NCBI GenBank assembly: GCA_963816985.1
Contig: CAWFMF010000004.1
Location: forward strand, 2,914,001-2,978,000
From: JAIVJM01 sp963816985
Lineage (GTDB): Bacteria > Acidobacteriota > Blastocatellia > Pyrinomonadales > Pyrinomonadaceae
Reading direction: 5' to 3'
DNA length: 64,000 bases
The position numbers and the translations under genes were made by a program. Shown one piece after another: positions 7,275 through 18,887 of the stretch (position 1 is its first letter; every line of letters starts with the position of its first letter). The notes under the pieces are model-generated. The model was not told the DNA's origin, did not search any database, and worked only from the letters and a program-made list of their open reading frames with translations.

Positions 7275-8486
7275 CTATTCGACTTCGGTCGCGGGCGAGA
7301 GTTCCGCCCCGACCCGCGCCGACCCTCGCGCGCTCCGCCGCGCCAGCCACGCGCGCAGGCGACGCCACGCGAGCGCGAGCCCCGTGAAGACGAGCGCCGC
7401 GCCGCCGAGCGAGGCCACCCCGGCGACGGTCTGCCCGAAGAGCCCTAAGACCTCGCCCGTGTGCGCGAAGCGCAGGTACGAGCGAAGGCGTCGGCCCGCC
7501 GTGTAGCTCTCGAAAGGCTCCCAGCGTGTGACCTCGCCCGTCGCGCGGTCGAGCGTGAGCTGCGCGCGTTTCTGCGGCTGTCCGCCGTCGCCCCGGTCAA
7601 TCGTAAAGACGACGGGCGCGTCGGGCTTCGAAGGCAGTTGGAGACTGATGCTGCGCCAGCCCTCCACTTGCTGCTCGGCGCGTGCGAGCAAAGAGTCGAG
7701 GCCGTCAAGCATCGGCGGCGCAGGAGTCGCGCCTCGTTCGGTTTGACCGGCGGGCGGCGTCGGTGCTGGTGCGCGCGGCGCGGGCGGCGTCTCGCCGACG
7801 ACGCGGTAGACGAGATTGCCCGCCCAACCGTAAGAGATGACCACCGCCGAGAGCACGACGACGAAGAGCGGCAAGACGCACCAGAAGCCGAACGTGTTAT
7901 GCCAGTTGAAATCGCGCGCCCGGCCCGCGAGCCCGCGCCGGAACCACGTCACACTCCTGACCGCCTTCCACGTCAGAGAGCGCGGCCACCAGAGATACGC
8001 GCCGCTCATCACGACGAACAGGAACGCGAGGTTGCACGCGCCCGTCACGGCGCGACCGACCGTGCGATTCTCGCCGCCCGCGCCGAGATAGCGGTGCCAC
8101 TCCGTCACCTTCTGGAAGAAGGCGCGCGTGCCCTTCGAGCCCTCGCCTAGAACCTCGCCCGTGTAAGGGTTGACGAAGACCGTGCCCTCGCGCCCGAAGC
8201 CGAAGGACACGGGAGCTTCCGCGTCCGCTCGCACAGTCAAAGAGGACGGCGCAGCCGACGACGCGCCTCGCGCCTCACGCGCCCTGGCGGCGAGCACGCT
8301 CAAAGGAAGTCGTGCCGCCCCCTCCGACGGGCGCGACACTTGATACCCGCGCACGTCTGCCCAAGCGATCAACTGCCGCTCGTAGGTCAGCAGCACGCCC
8401 GTCACGGACATGATGAAGATGACGAGGCCCGCGAACACACCCGCCACGAGGTGACACCAGAAGATGACTTTCCGAAACAGCTTCAT
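7275..8486 (-). CDS. PepSY-associated TM-helix protein (PiuB-like, iron uptake)
   Basis: A 403-residue inner-membrane protein of the PepSY/PiuB type. The N-terminal helix (VIFWCHLVAGVFAGLVIFIMSVTGVLL, about 7-33) has the family-typical WCH-x-VAG start. A first PepSY-like periplasmic part follows, ending in FVNPYTGEVLGEG, then WHRYLGAGG and helices around 165-185 and 210-235. A second PepSY repeat (QLTLDRATGEVTRWEPFESYTAGRRLRSYLRFAHTGEVLG) and a last helix complete it. Such proteins sit beside TonB siderophore receptors and are thought to reduce or release iron from siderophores. It is third in the operon after the receptor and PiuC-like genes. GAGG lies 11 nt before the ATG. Confidence 0.88.
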   Translation of the reverse strand: MKLFRKVIFWCHLVAGVFAGLVIFIMSVTGVLLTYERQLIAWADVRGYQVSRPSEGAARLPLSVLAARAREARGASSAAPSSLTVRADAEAPVSFGFGREGTVFVNPYTGEVLGEGSKGTRAFFQKVTEWHRYLGAGGENRTVGRAVTGACNLAFLFVVMSGAYLWWPRSLTWKAVRSVTWFRRGLAGRARDFNWHNTFGFWCVLPLFVVVLSAVVISYGWAGNLVYRVVGETPPAPRAPAPTPPAGQTERGATPAPPMLDGLDSLLARAEQQVEGWRSISLQLPSKPDAPVVFTIDRGDGGQPQKRAQLTLDRATGEVTRWEPFESYTAGRRLRSYLRFAHTGEVLGLFGQTVAGVASLGGAALVFTGLALAWRRLRAWLARRSARGSARVGAELSPATEVE

Positions 8487-8520
8487 GCGTAAACGTTCCT
8501 CAAAAAACTCCGGCGGCGGC

Positions 8521-9201
8521 TCACACGTCTGCCCAACGTCGCAGTAGGTTGTGATAGACCGAGGTTAGTTGCACGACCGAAGGGTGTTCGGGCGCGTCCA
8601 CGCTCAGTCTTTGAATCGCCGTGTCGAGGTCGAACAGAAGCGTCCGCTCGCCGTCGTCGCGCACCATGCTCTGAACCCAGAAGAAGGAGGCGAGGCGCGA
8701 GCCGCGCGTCACGGGTTGGACGCGGTGCAGGCTGCTCGCCGGATAGAGAATCAAATACCCCGCGGGCAACTTGACGCGGTGCAGGCCGTAGGTGTCCTCG
8801 ACGAGCAACTCGCCGCCTTCGTACTCTTCGGGCGCGGCGAGAAAGAGCGTCGCCGAAAGGTCTGTGCGGACGCGGTGCGGCGTGTTCGGCACCTGACGGA
8901 TGGCGTTGTCTACGTGGTTGCCGAACGACTGCCCGCCCTCGTAGCGATTGAAGAGCGGCGGGAAGACTCTCAGCGGCAGAGCCGCCGACATGAACAGCGG
9001 GCTGCGTTCGAGCGCCGACAGAATCATGTCGCCCAACTGCCTCGCCGCCGGGTGGCCTTCGGGCAACTGCATGTTGTCCTTTGCGCGGGCCGATTGATGC
9101 CCGGCTGTGACGCGCCCGTCAACCCACTCCGCCTGCTCCAGCATCCGGCGGCACTCGGCCACCTGCTCCGAGGTTAAAACGTCCGGGATTTGCAAAAGCA
9201 T
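8521..9201 (-). CDS. Fe(II)/2-oxoglutarate-dependent PKHD-type hydroxylase (PiuC/YbiX-like)
   Basis: A 226-residue dioxygenase of the PiuC/YbiX group. The jelly-roll metal triad is visible: His96-x-Asp98 in GNHVDNA and His159 in SSLHRVQPV, with Arg169 (GSRLASFFW) as the likely 2-oxoglutarate anchor. The N-terminal VLTSEQVAECRRML and central FNRYEGGQSFGNHVD match the family. It lies 13 nt downstream of the TonB receptor and 34 nt upstream of the PepSY gene. That trio (receptor, piuC, PepSY) recurs in bacterial iron-regulated loci. The substrate of PiuC proteins is not settled; modification of the siderophore or receptor is inferred from context. Confidence 0.9.
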   Translation of the reverse strand: MLLQIPDVLTSEQVAECRRMLEQAEWVDGRVTAGHQSARAKDNMQLPEGHPAARQLGDMILSALERSPLFMSAALPLRVFPPLFNRYEGGQSFGNHVDNAIRQVPNTPHRVRTDLSATLFLAAPEEYEGGELLVEDTYGLHRVKLPAGYLILYPASSLHRVQPVTRGSRLASFFWVQSMVRDDGERTLLFDLDTAIQRLSVDAPEHPSVVQLTSVYHNLLRRWADV

Positions 9202-9214
9202 CTTCGAGCCTCGA

Positions 9215-11695
9215 CTAGAACTTGAAACCGGCGCTCAACGTCGCGGAGCGTCCGGGGCCGGGTATCAAGTGGCCGCCGCCGAGGCGGTCGAAGTAGTAAG
9301 TGTCTGTCAGGTTGTAGACGTTGAACCTGAGGTCTACGTTCTTCGTCAGCGGGTACGAGGCCATCAGGTCGGATGTCCAGTAGCCGTCCACGAACCGCGT
9401 GTTAATCGTGTTGCCGTAGCGCTGCCCGATGAAACGCAGCCCGCCGCCGAGCGTGAGCCGCTGCGGAAATTCGTAAGTCGTCCAGAGGTTGAAGGAGTTG
9501 CGCGGCGTGTTGACCAACTCCTTGCCGACCTCCGAGATGCCGTTGACGGGCGCGGCGTTCGACTCGACCGTCTCGCTGTCGAGGAAAGTGTACGCGGAGA
9601 AGATTTGCCACCCGCGCGTGAAGTTGCCGGTCGCGCTCAACTCCAGGCCGTCCACGCGCTGCCTGCCTTGAAGCACCTGCACGGGGTCGCCGGGCAGAAG
9701 CCCCGGCGTCCGCGCGTTGGTCTTCTCGACGCGGAAGCCCGCGCCGGTCAGAAGCAGACGCCCCTGAAGAAATTCCCACTTGCTCCCGGCCTCGAAGGTG
9801 TAGGTCTTCTCCGGTTCGATGGCGGTGTTGGCGGTGTTGTATGAAAGACCTTCGAGCGAAGGATTGAGCGACGTGCCGTAAGACGCGTAAATGCTCCCTT
9901 CCTCCGACGGCTTGAAGACCGCGCCCGCGCGGACGCTCAACATCTTGTCCACGCGCGCAATCGGCGTCCCGGCGGTGGAGAGACCCGTGCCGGGCGTGAC
10001 GCCTTCGGCGTCGAAGCGATCCCAGCGCAGCCCGCCGTTCAACTCCCAACGCTTGCCGAGCTTCGCGGTGTCGAAGATGTAGAGCGCCTGCGAGTTCGCC
10101 GTGATGTCGCCGAAGTTTGGGTTCAGTGCGAACGAGCCCTCGAACGTCTCGTCCGGGTCGGGGTCGCGCAGGGGGGCGACCGACACCGCGCCGACGGCGA
10201 CGCGCGTCTTCCGCACGTTACGCTCGCGCGTGAGCGCGAGGCCGCCAATCAACGTGTGCTCGACGCCGCCGGTCTTGAAGCTGGCCCTGAAGTCCGTCTG
10301 GTTGTCCGCGACCGAATCCTCCGTGAGCCAGAATCGCGGGTCGCGGTTGACGGTGGTCGTGTTGTTGCCGGTGAAGCGCGGCGCGGTGGTTATCGAGTCG
10401 CGCGTCGTCCGCCCGTAGCGGAACTGGTTGCGGAGCATCAGCCGGTCGTCGAAGTCGTGCTCGAACCTCACGGTCGCGAGGCCCGAACGTATCTTCTCGA
10501 AGTCGCGGCTCTTGAGGCCGTAGAAGGTTTCGCGCTCGACCGGCGCGGGTTGGTCGCGGAACTCTGCGAGCGCGTTGTTCGTGTTCGGGACCCAGGGGAT
10601 GCCGTAGTCGGCGAGGTTGTCTTGTTGCAGGTGAAAGTAGCCGAGCATCAGACGCGTCGGCGTGCCGAGGCCGAAGCCGACGGACGGCGCGACGCCCCAA
10701 CGCTCATTCTCCGTCGCGTCGCGCCCGGCCACTCCCGCGTCGTGAGCCAGAAGGTTGAGGCGAAACGCCGTGTGGTCGCCCATCCCAAGCCTCTCAAGAG
10801 GGAAGTTGAGGTCGGCGGTCGCGCGCTTCGTCCCGTCCGTGCCGAAGTCGAGCGTGGAGCCGTAAGCGGGCCTGAGGGTCGGCACTTTGCTCACGAGGTT
10901 GATGGAGCCGCCCGTCGAGCCGCGCCCCGTGTAGACCGAACCCGGCCCCTTCACCACTTCGACCTGTTCGAGGTTGAAAGGGTCGCGCGACTGTGGGCCG
11001 AGATCGCGCACGCCGTCAACGAACACATCGTTGCGTGCGCTAAAACCCCGCAGCGTCAGGTTGTCGCCCGCCGGGACGCCGCCTTCGCCCGCCGTGATGG
11101 TGAGGCCGGGGACGTTGCGCAGCACGTCGCGCAGCGTCGTCGCTCCCTGTTCCTCAATCACCTCTTTGGAAATGACCGTGATGGTCTGCGGGATGTCGCG
11201 CAAGGGTTCGGTGTACTTGGGCGACGACAGAGCAGCCTCGCGCTCCGTGACCACCACGGATTCGGCCAGCCCGCCGACTTCCAGCGTCAACGCCTCTGCC
11301 GCCGTGAAGCGGTAGGTGATGTTCGTGGCCGTCAGGAGTTTTGTGAGCGCCTGCTCGGTCGTGTAGACGCCCGACACACCGGGCGAAGGGACGCCGCGTA
11401 TCGCGTCCAAAGACGCCGTGACGCGCACGCCCGTCACTTTCTCAAAAGCATCCAGCACGGTGTCCAAGGGGCCGGGCGGAATATCGAAGCGAGTTGTCTC
11501 CTGAGTCTGACCCTGTTGGTAGACGGCGGCGGTCACCGCGCGGGTGTCACGCGCATACGCGAGCGTCACGGCCCTGCTGTTGCCGACGGTGTACGCCACC
11601 AGCGCGCCCATCGTGCCCACAGCCACGATCCAATACTTCGGGCCGCGCCGCGCGCGCCTGTTCCTGCCGCGTTTCCTGTCCTTCTTTATCTTCAC
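9215..11695 (-). CDS. TonB-dependent siderophore receptor with N-terminal STN domain
   Basis: An outer-membrane receptor of about 827 residues. After a basic N-terminus and a hydrophobic segment (IVAVGTMGALVAYTVG) comes an STN domain (FDIPPGPLDTVLDAFEKVTGV...GVYTTEQALTKLLTATNITYRF). A TonB-box-like ESVVVT precedes the plug (DIPQTITVISKEVIEEQGATTLRDVLRNVPGLT, GFSARNDVFVDGVRD, VEVVKGPGSVYTGRGSTGGSINLVSK). The 22-strand barrel ends in the usual aromatic GFKF. The plug wording is that of ferric-siderophore receptors. I chose GTG 11695 over ATG 11749 because AGGAG sits about 10 nt upstream of it. The STN domain usually signals to a FecR-type anti-sigma factor, but none is encoded nearby. Confidence 0.9.
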   Translation of the reverse strand: MKIKKDRKRGRNRRARRGPKYWIVAVGTMGALVAYTVGNSRAVTLAYARDTRAVTAAVYQQGQTQETTRFDIPPGPLDTVLDAFEKVTGVRVTASLDAIRGVPSPGVSGVYTTEQALTKLLTATNITYRFTAAEALTLEVGGLAESVVVTEREAALSSPKYTEPLRDIPQTITVISKEVIEEQGATTLRDVLRNVPGLTITAGEGGVPAGDNLTLRGFSARNDVFVDGVRDLGPQSRDPFNLEQVEVVKGPGSVYTGRGSTGGSINLVSKVPTLRPAYGSTLDFGTDGTKRATADLNFPLERLGMGDHTAFRLNLLAHDAGVAGRDATENERWGVAPSVGFGLGTPTRLMLGYFHLQQDNLADYGIPWVPNTNNALAEFRDQPAPVERETFYGLKSRDFEKIRSGLATVRFEHDFDDRLMLRNQFRYGRTTRDSITTAPRFTGNNTTTVNRDPRFWLTEDSVADNQTDFRASFKTGGVEHTLIGGLALTRERNVRKTRVAVGAVSVAPLRDPDPDETFEGSFALNPNFGDITANSQALYIFDTAKLGKRWELNGGLRWDRFDAEGVTPGTGLSTAGTPIARVDKMLSVRAGAVFKPSEEGSIYASYGTSLNPSLEGLSYNTANTAIEPEKTYTFEAGSKWEFLQGRLLLTGAGFRVEKTNARTPGLLPGDPVQVLQGRQRVDGLELSATGNFTRGWQIFSAYTFLDSETVESNAAPVNGISEVGKELVNTPRNSFNLWTTYEFPQRLTLGGGLRFIGQRYGNTINTRFVDGYWTSDLMASYPLTKNVDLRFNVYNLTDTYYFDRLGGGHLIPGPGRSATLSAGFKF

Positions 11696-11794
11696 TTTAA
11701 ATTCACTCCTGCGAAAGCAAAATGTTTTGTCTCTTAAAGCCGCCTTCAAATCGCGTGGGCGATTAAGACGGGCGCGTCACGTCTGAAGTTGAAG

Positions 11795-11810
11795 AGGAGT
11801 TGATTCCTCA
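11795..11810. other. Short hairpin in the receptor leader region
   Basis: GAGGA-GTTGAT-TCCTC forms a small stem-loop about 100 nt upstream of the receptor start. It could lie in the 5' leader of the receptor mRNA. The rest of 11696-12160 shows no supportable gene, apart from an 8-bp inverted repeat (AGGCCGCG/CGCGGCCT) near 11991-12020. Confidence 0.3.
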
Positions 11811-12160
11811 GAGGGCAGGGAAAAAGGAGTGCCGGAAAGATTTAATCACGAACATCGTAACCTCCATCGGTCGAGTGTTTGGCACTAAGCAAGCTGTGCC
11901 GCCGAAATTGAAGGGTGTGCTACGATGTGCGTTGCGACACACCTTTCGGGGACGTTTACAAAGGGCGAAGCCGGGACGGTTGTGTCAAAGAGGCCGCGGA
12001 CGTTGGCGCGTTCGCGGCCTTGTAAGTTTCGGGTCTCAGAAGACGCGGTGCATAAGAACCTTCCGGTCAGCATTGTCGCGAGATTATGACAAAGCGCTTG
12101 GGCCGGGAGCGCGGAAGCCTCCCGACCGAAAGCTCAAAGGTCTGACTCTCTCTAAAGATA

Positions 12161-12182
12161 GATAATGAAATCTAATTTCATT
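12161..12182. promoter_or_regulatory. Fur-box-like palindrome upstream of the iron-uptake operon
   Basis: AATGAAAT-CTA-ATTTCATT (12164-12182) is a perfect 8-3-8 inverted repeat. Aligned from GATAATGA (12161), 13 of 19 bases match the classical Fur consensus GATAATGATAATCATTATC. It stands in an AT-rich patch in otherwise GC-rich DNA, about 470 bp upstream of the receptor start. Iron genes downstream support a Fur role, but the distance is long and the site could belong to something else. Confidence 0.4.
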
Positions 12183-12279
12183 TTCATTTGCGTATGCTAC
12201 ACCCGTTCGACGGAGATTGTCCAATGCTTTCTGCTTTCAATTTTTGACTCTCGTGATGTGTTGAGGCGGGGAAGGGGTT

Positions 12280-13251
12280 TTAAGCGTCGTCGTCGCCGCA
12301 GAGGAGTTCGGCGGCGAGCAGGGGGATGGTCAGTTCGTGGTGGCCGGTGACGGAGAAGCCTCGGCCCGCGCCATTGCTGACGGGGCGACGGACGACGTTG
12401 GTGAGGGGGCGGTAGGACTGTATGAAGTCGAAGTTGGCGGTCGTGAAATCTTCGAGCGTGTGGCCGAGGTTGCGGACGAGCGTCACCGTCTTCAAGAACA
12501 CTTCCGGAAGGATGACCGCCGAGCCGATGTTCAAATAGACGCCGCCGCCGTCCATCCTCCGCACCATCTCGGAGAGGAGGCGGAAGTCCGTGTGCGTCGT
12601 CGCGCCCAGGGAAGCGCCGTCGGCCTGCGGGTGGAAGTGCGCGATGTCCGTGCCGATGGCGACGTGCGCGGTGAAGGGGACTCGCGCCTCGTATGCGGCG
12701 CACAGGAGAGAGAGTTCCGGGTGCTTCGGCTTTATGTTGACGAGCGCGCGGCCCAGAGCCTCGCCCAGTCCGATTCCGTCACGCGCGCCTTCACGGGCGG
12801 CGTTGTTGAGGAGTCTGCCGGTCTCGTCCGCCGCGCCGAACGCGCCCGCGCCGAGCGTGGCGTCCACGTCTTCGGAGGTCGAGCCGACGAGGGCGATCTC
12901 GGCGTCGTGGACGAGCACGGAGCCGTTGGCGGCGACGCAGGAGACGAAGCCGCGCTGCATGAGGTTGATGATGAGGGGCGCGAGGCCGGTCTTGACGACG
13001 TGGCCGCCGATGCCCCAGATGACGGGCTTGCCGAGGCGGCGCGCGCGGCGCATCCGCGCGGCGAGTTCGCGCAGGGTCTGGACGGCGAGAATGTTGGGGA
13101 GCGTCTTGAGGAAGTCTCGGAGCGAGGCGTCGGGCTCGACGGGTCGGGCGAAGTCTTCGACGGAGACCTTGCTCGGACGCTCGGCTAGCGAGTAGGTGTT
13201 CACGCCTTCGAGGCCGAGCGGGCGCAAGCCCTTTTCTTCGTAGATGGACAT
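12280..13251 (-). CDS. Deoxyhypusine synthase-like protein
   Basis: A 323-residue soluble protein. The central region WGIGGHVVKTGLAPLIINLM, VAANGSVLVHDAEIALVGSTSEDVD and GAFGAADETGRLLNNA resembles the NAD-binding Rossmann core of deoxyhypusine synthase. The eukaryotic C-terminal active-site lysine block is not evident; instead the C-terminus has GGGVYLNIGSAVILPEVFLKTV and FDFIQSYRPLTNVVRRP. Bacteria lack eIF5A, so bacterial relatives have been linked to homospermidine or unknown amine chemistry. I assign the family with moderate confidence and no substrate. It follows gmhA with a 27-nt gap and may share its transcript; AAGGAG lies 13 nt before the ATG. Confidence 0.6.
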   Translation of the reverse strand: MSIYEEKGLRPLGLEGVNTYSLAERPSKVSVEDFARPVEPDASLRDFLKTLPNILAVQTLRELAARMRRARRLGKPVIWGIGGHVVKTGLAPLIINLMQRGFVSCVAANGSVLVHDAEIALVGSTSEDVDATLGAGAFGAADETGRLLNNAAREGARDGIGLGEALGRALVNIKPKHPELSLLCAAYEARVPFTAHVAIGTDIAHFHPQADGASLGATTHTDFRLLSEMVRRMDGGGVYLNIGSAVILPEVFLKTVTLVRNLGHTLEDFTTANFDFIQSYRPLTNVVRRPVSNGAGRGFSVTGHHELTIPLLAAELLCGDDDA

Positions 13252-13278
13252 CGGGCGTGCCGTTGCTCCTTGAGTCAG

Positions 13279-13863
13279 CTAAACGCGTCCGCCGGGGAAG
13301 AGGGTCTGCTCGACGAGGTCGCAGAGGATGTGGCCGATGAGGTTGTGCGTCTCCTGTATGCGCTGCGTGTCGCCGCTCTCGACGACGAGCGCGAGGTCGC
13401 ACAAGGCGCGCACGCGTCCGCCGTCACGGCCCAAGAGGCCGACGACTTTCAACCCCTGCTCGCGCGCCTGCTCGACCGCCGCGACGACGTTCGGCGAGTT
13501 GCCCGAAGTCGTGATGGCGAGCAGCACGTCGCCGCGCGCGCCGAAGGCTTCGACCTGCCGGGCGAAGACTTGCTCGAAGCCCGTGTCGTTGGCGATGCAG
13601 GTCAGCACGCCGCCGTCGGTCGAGAGCGCGAGGGCCGGAAGCGCACGACGGTCTTTACACAAAAACTGATTCACGAACTCGCCCGCGATGTGCTGCGCGT
13701 CCGCCGCCGAGCCGCCGTTGCCGCAGATGAGGAGCTTGCCTCCCGCGCTGAACGATTCGGCGATGAGTTGGGCCGCGCTCTCAACGTCCCCGGCGTGCTC
13801 GGCGAAGTAGCGGCGTTTGACTTCGATGCTGTCGGCGACGATTGATGCGATGTCGTTGGGCAT
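13279..13863 (-). CDS. gmhA: SIS-domain sedoheptulose-7-phosphate isomerase (GmhA-like)
   Basis: A 194-residue single SIS-domain isomerase that would convert sedoheptulose 7-phosphate to D-glycero-D-manno-heptose 7-phosphate for LPS core heptose. The phosphosugar-binding motifs are GNGGSAADAQHIAGEF (48-63) and TTSGNSPNV, with a C-terminal ETHNLIGHILCDLVE that carries the catalytic or zinc-binding His typical of GmhA. The frame extends to 14226 but the extra residues overlap the uvrA end and are not homologous, so ATG 13863 is used. No other heptose genes are in view, so a DiaA-like SIS role cannot be excluded. Confidence 0.85.
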   Translation of the reverse strand: MPNDIASIVADSIEVKRRYFAEHAGDVESAAQLIAESFSAGGKLLICGNGGSAADAQHIAGEFVNQFLCKDRRALPALALSTDGGVLTCIANDTGFEQVFARQVEAFGARGDVLLAITTSGNSPNVVAAVEQAREQGLKVVGLLGRDGGRVRALCDLALVVESGDTQRIQETHNLIGHILCDLVEQTLFPGGRV

Positions 13864-13978
13864 TGTCGGCTTGAAGAAGAGTTGGTTGATGAAGGCGTCG
13901 CCCTCTGGCCGTCCGTCGCAGGGCTCGAAGCCTCTTACTGCTTCCCGCGCGCAAGTCCGGCCTTCGTGCCGGAGTATA

Positions 13979-16914
<2,936 letters not shown>

Positions 16915-17111
16915 TGCTTCAAAACAGTCCGCGCCGGGCATAGTCAGGAAAAACGCTGCGCGCGGAAACGTACATTGTAAACGACACGCGCGCAGAGGGG
17001 CAAGGAGGCACGGATTGCGGGCGGCAGGGGCGGCGAAGAAGAGACGGAAAGGCTTGTTTTCCCCGTCTTTCGGTGCTAAGTTCGCCCGCGTGTGACGGAG
17101 GAGATGAGCGC

Positions 17112-17648
17112 ATGAGTGACACACGTCGAGACACAGCACACCGCGCGGCCACGCCCGGCCATGCCGACTATACTTTTACTCTCGCGGCGACGGCGTTCGC
17201 GGCCCTCTACGGCCTCTTCGTTCTCGCGCGGCTCTGGACTACTTCTTCAGCGTCGGGCGCGGAAGTGTTAGACGGGACGATGGGCGTCGGCAACGACACG
17301 CGCGTCATCATTGCCGTCTGTCTCGCCTTCGCGACGGCGTTCCTCTGGCTCTGGCGGGGGACGACGGGCAAGGTTCTGGCGCTTCTCTCTTACGGCGGGG
17401 TTCACGTCCAGTTCGGCCAGTGGTTCACGGCGACCGCGCAGGTCAAAAGCAACACGGGCCGGGAGGTCATCCCGCAGTCGGGGAGTCTGGGCAACTGGCT
17501 GCTCGGCGCGGGCTGGTTCGACCTCTTCGCGCTGCTCGCCGTCGTCGCCTTGACGGGCTACGGCCTGCACTTCCTGAGGTTGAGCTTGAGAGGCGAGACG
17601 CGGCGGGAGGCGTCGGCGACCAACTTCAACACCCACCCGCGCACGTAA
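17112..17648 (+). CDS. Small integral membrane protein of unknown function
   Basis: A 178-residue protein, divergent from uvrA. It has four hydrophobic segments: about 25-43 (FTLAATAFAALYGLFVLARL), 65-85 (IIAVCLAFATAFLWLW), 88-103 and 143-165 (WFDLFALLAVVALTGYGL). GGAGGAG (17097-17103) precedes ATG 17112. I do not recognise the family; the pattern of small paired helices resembles DoxX-like or DUF proteins, but no diagnostic motif is seen. Confidence 0.65.
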   Translation: MSDTRRDTAHRAATPGHADYTFTLAATAFAALYGLFVLARLWTTSSASGAEVLDGTMGVGNDTRVIIAVCLAFATAFLWLWRGTTGKVLALLSYGGVHVQFGQWFTATAQVKSNTGREVIPQSGSLGNWLLGAGWFDLFALLAVVALTGYGLHFLRLSLRGETRREASATNFNTHPRT

Positions 17649-17652
17649 AAGT

Positions 17653-18525
17653 CTAAGACAATCGAGGGCCGCGCCGGGGGCGCATAGTGAACGCGACGTA
17701 GACGCAGCGACCGAGCATGATCAAGAGGCCCGTCAGGAACAACGCAATCACTTTATCGTCGAGACTGCTATTGAGCCGGTGGCGTTTGACGTAGGAGCGG
17801 TAGAGCGGAAGGTAAGCTAGGTCGGACTGGACGCGTGTGAGTGAGGACGCCTTGTAACCGGGCACGTTCAGCGAATGCAAGAGTTCGTGGAAGAGTGCGA
17901 GCCGGAGCGTCTTGCGCGACCTGAAACTCCATGGATGAAGCGCGATCCGCGGTCTACCGTCGTCCGTCGCCCGCCGGCTCCTCCCGTGGCGCTCCCTGAC
18001 TGTCAGCCCTTTGACGTTGAAGCCCCAGGCGCGATTATCGTCGGCGTCCTTCCAGCCCTCAGGCGTCACGCCGAAAAATTCGCCGTTCATCAGAGTCATC
18101 TCCCACGCGGGAACCACCTCCACGTGCAAGTCGTCGAAAGTGAAGCCGAGCTGATTCCGCAGCTCTTCCCGCAGGCGCATGTCGCTCTTCAGGCCGTCTA
18201 TCTCCTGCCGAATCCATCTCTCCTCGTTGTCGTTAAAGCGCTCGTGGATTTGAATCCCCGGCGGGGGCTCGACCGCGTTCTCCTTGAGATATTCGTCGCG
18301 ACGGCGGCGTTGCGCCTGCCCGTCGTGGGCCATGTCGAGCCGGACACGCTTGCCGCCGCCGGGCCGCTGACAGCGGCGGACGAACCACTCGGTCTGCAAG
18401 ACGCAAACGACGGCGGAGGCGGCGAGGATGCACGAGATGACGATTGCCCAAAAGAACTCGTGCCGCCTCTCCGCCTCCAACAGATGCCCCGTGTCCGAAG
18501 TGTCCAGAAGATTTATATGTATCAT
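17653..18525 (-). CDS. Membrane protein with HELLH zinc-peptidase-like motif
   Basis: A 290-residue protein with an N-terminal hydrophobic helix (FFWAIVISCILAASAVVCVL) and a C-terminal one (VIALFLTGLLIMLGRCVYVAF), so the middle domain is probably held on one side of the membrane. That middle part contains LALFHELLHSLNVPGY, an HExxH zinc-binding signature with a following SLNVPG, as in metallopeptidases. A gluzincin Glu or third His is not obvious. ATG 18525 follows GGTGGAG at a good distance; a GTG at 18540 is in frame. No family recognised; the peptidase activity is inference. It ends 5 nt from the convergent gene before it. Confidence 0.65.
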   Translation of the reverse strand: MIHINLLDTSDTGHLLEAERRHEFFWAIVISCILAASAVVCVLQTEWFVRRCQRPGGGKRVRLDMAHDGQAQRRRRDEYLKENAVEPPPGIQIHERFNDNEERWIRQEIDGLKSDMRLREELRNQLGFTFDDLHVEVVPAWEMTLMNGEFFGVTPEGWKDADDNRAWGFNVKGLTVRERHGRSRRATDDGRPRIALHPWSFRSRKTLRLALFHELLHSLNVPGYKASSLTRVQSDLAYLPLYRSYVKRHRLNSSLDDKVIALFLTGLLIMLGRCVYVAFTMRPRRGPRLS

Positions 18526-18770
18526 GGTGCCCGACTCCACCGTGTTCGAGGAAATGATGAGGGATGGTTGTCGTCCCGGCTCATCAAGTCAAAAGCCGTG
18601 CGATTCAAAGAGTTGAAGGCGATGAGCGAGGAGCCTTCGTAAGGAGTCGCCGCCCGCTCTTTCCGTGACGGCCTCGCCGCATAACTTCTTACACTTGTTT
18701 GGACGCTCTTCCGGGACGGTTGTCAACCACCTTCGGGGCGGGCGTTTGCTGGGGGCGCGGGAGACGCGCC

Positions 18771-18799
18771 TTGACACGTCCGGGGGGCGCTCCTACACT
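18771..18799 (+). promoter_or_regulatory. Sigma70 promoter of pgsA
   Basis: Perfect TTGACA (18771-18776), a 17-bp spacer, then TACACT (18794-18799). The start would be near 18806, giving a leader of about 80 nt before the pgsA TTG. Confidence 0.65.
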
Positions 18800-18887
18800 C
18801 TGCTGCGAACACTCTGAGGACATCGCGAAGGGCAAGCATTTCATCGGCGTTTCCGCATCGTGAGCGGCGACACGAGGGAGGGGCGGG

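Noticed and set aside
11800..12165. 121-codon frame in the gap upstream of the receptor
   Set aside because: No SD, no domain, Arg/Lys-rich translation of intergenic character; it also crosses the hairpin and inverted repeats.
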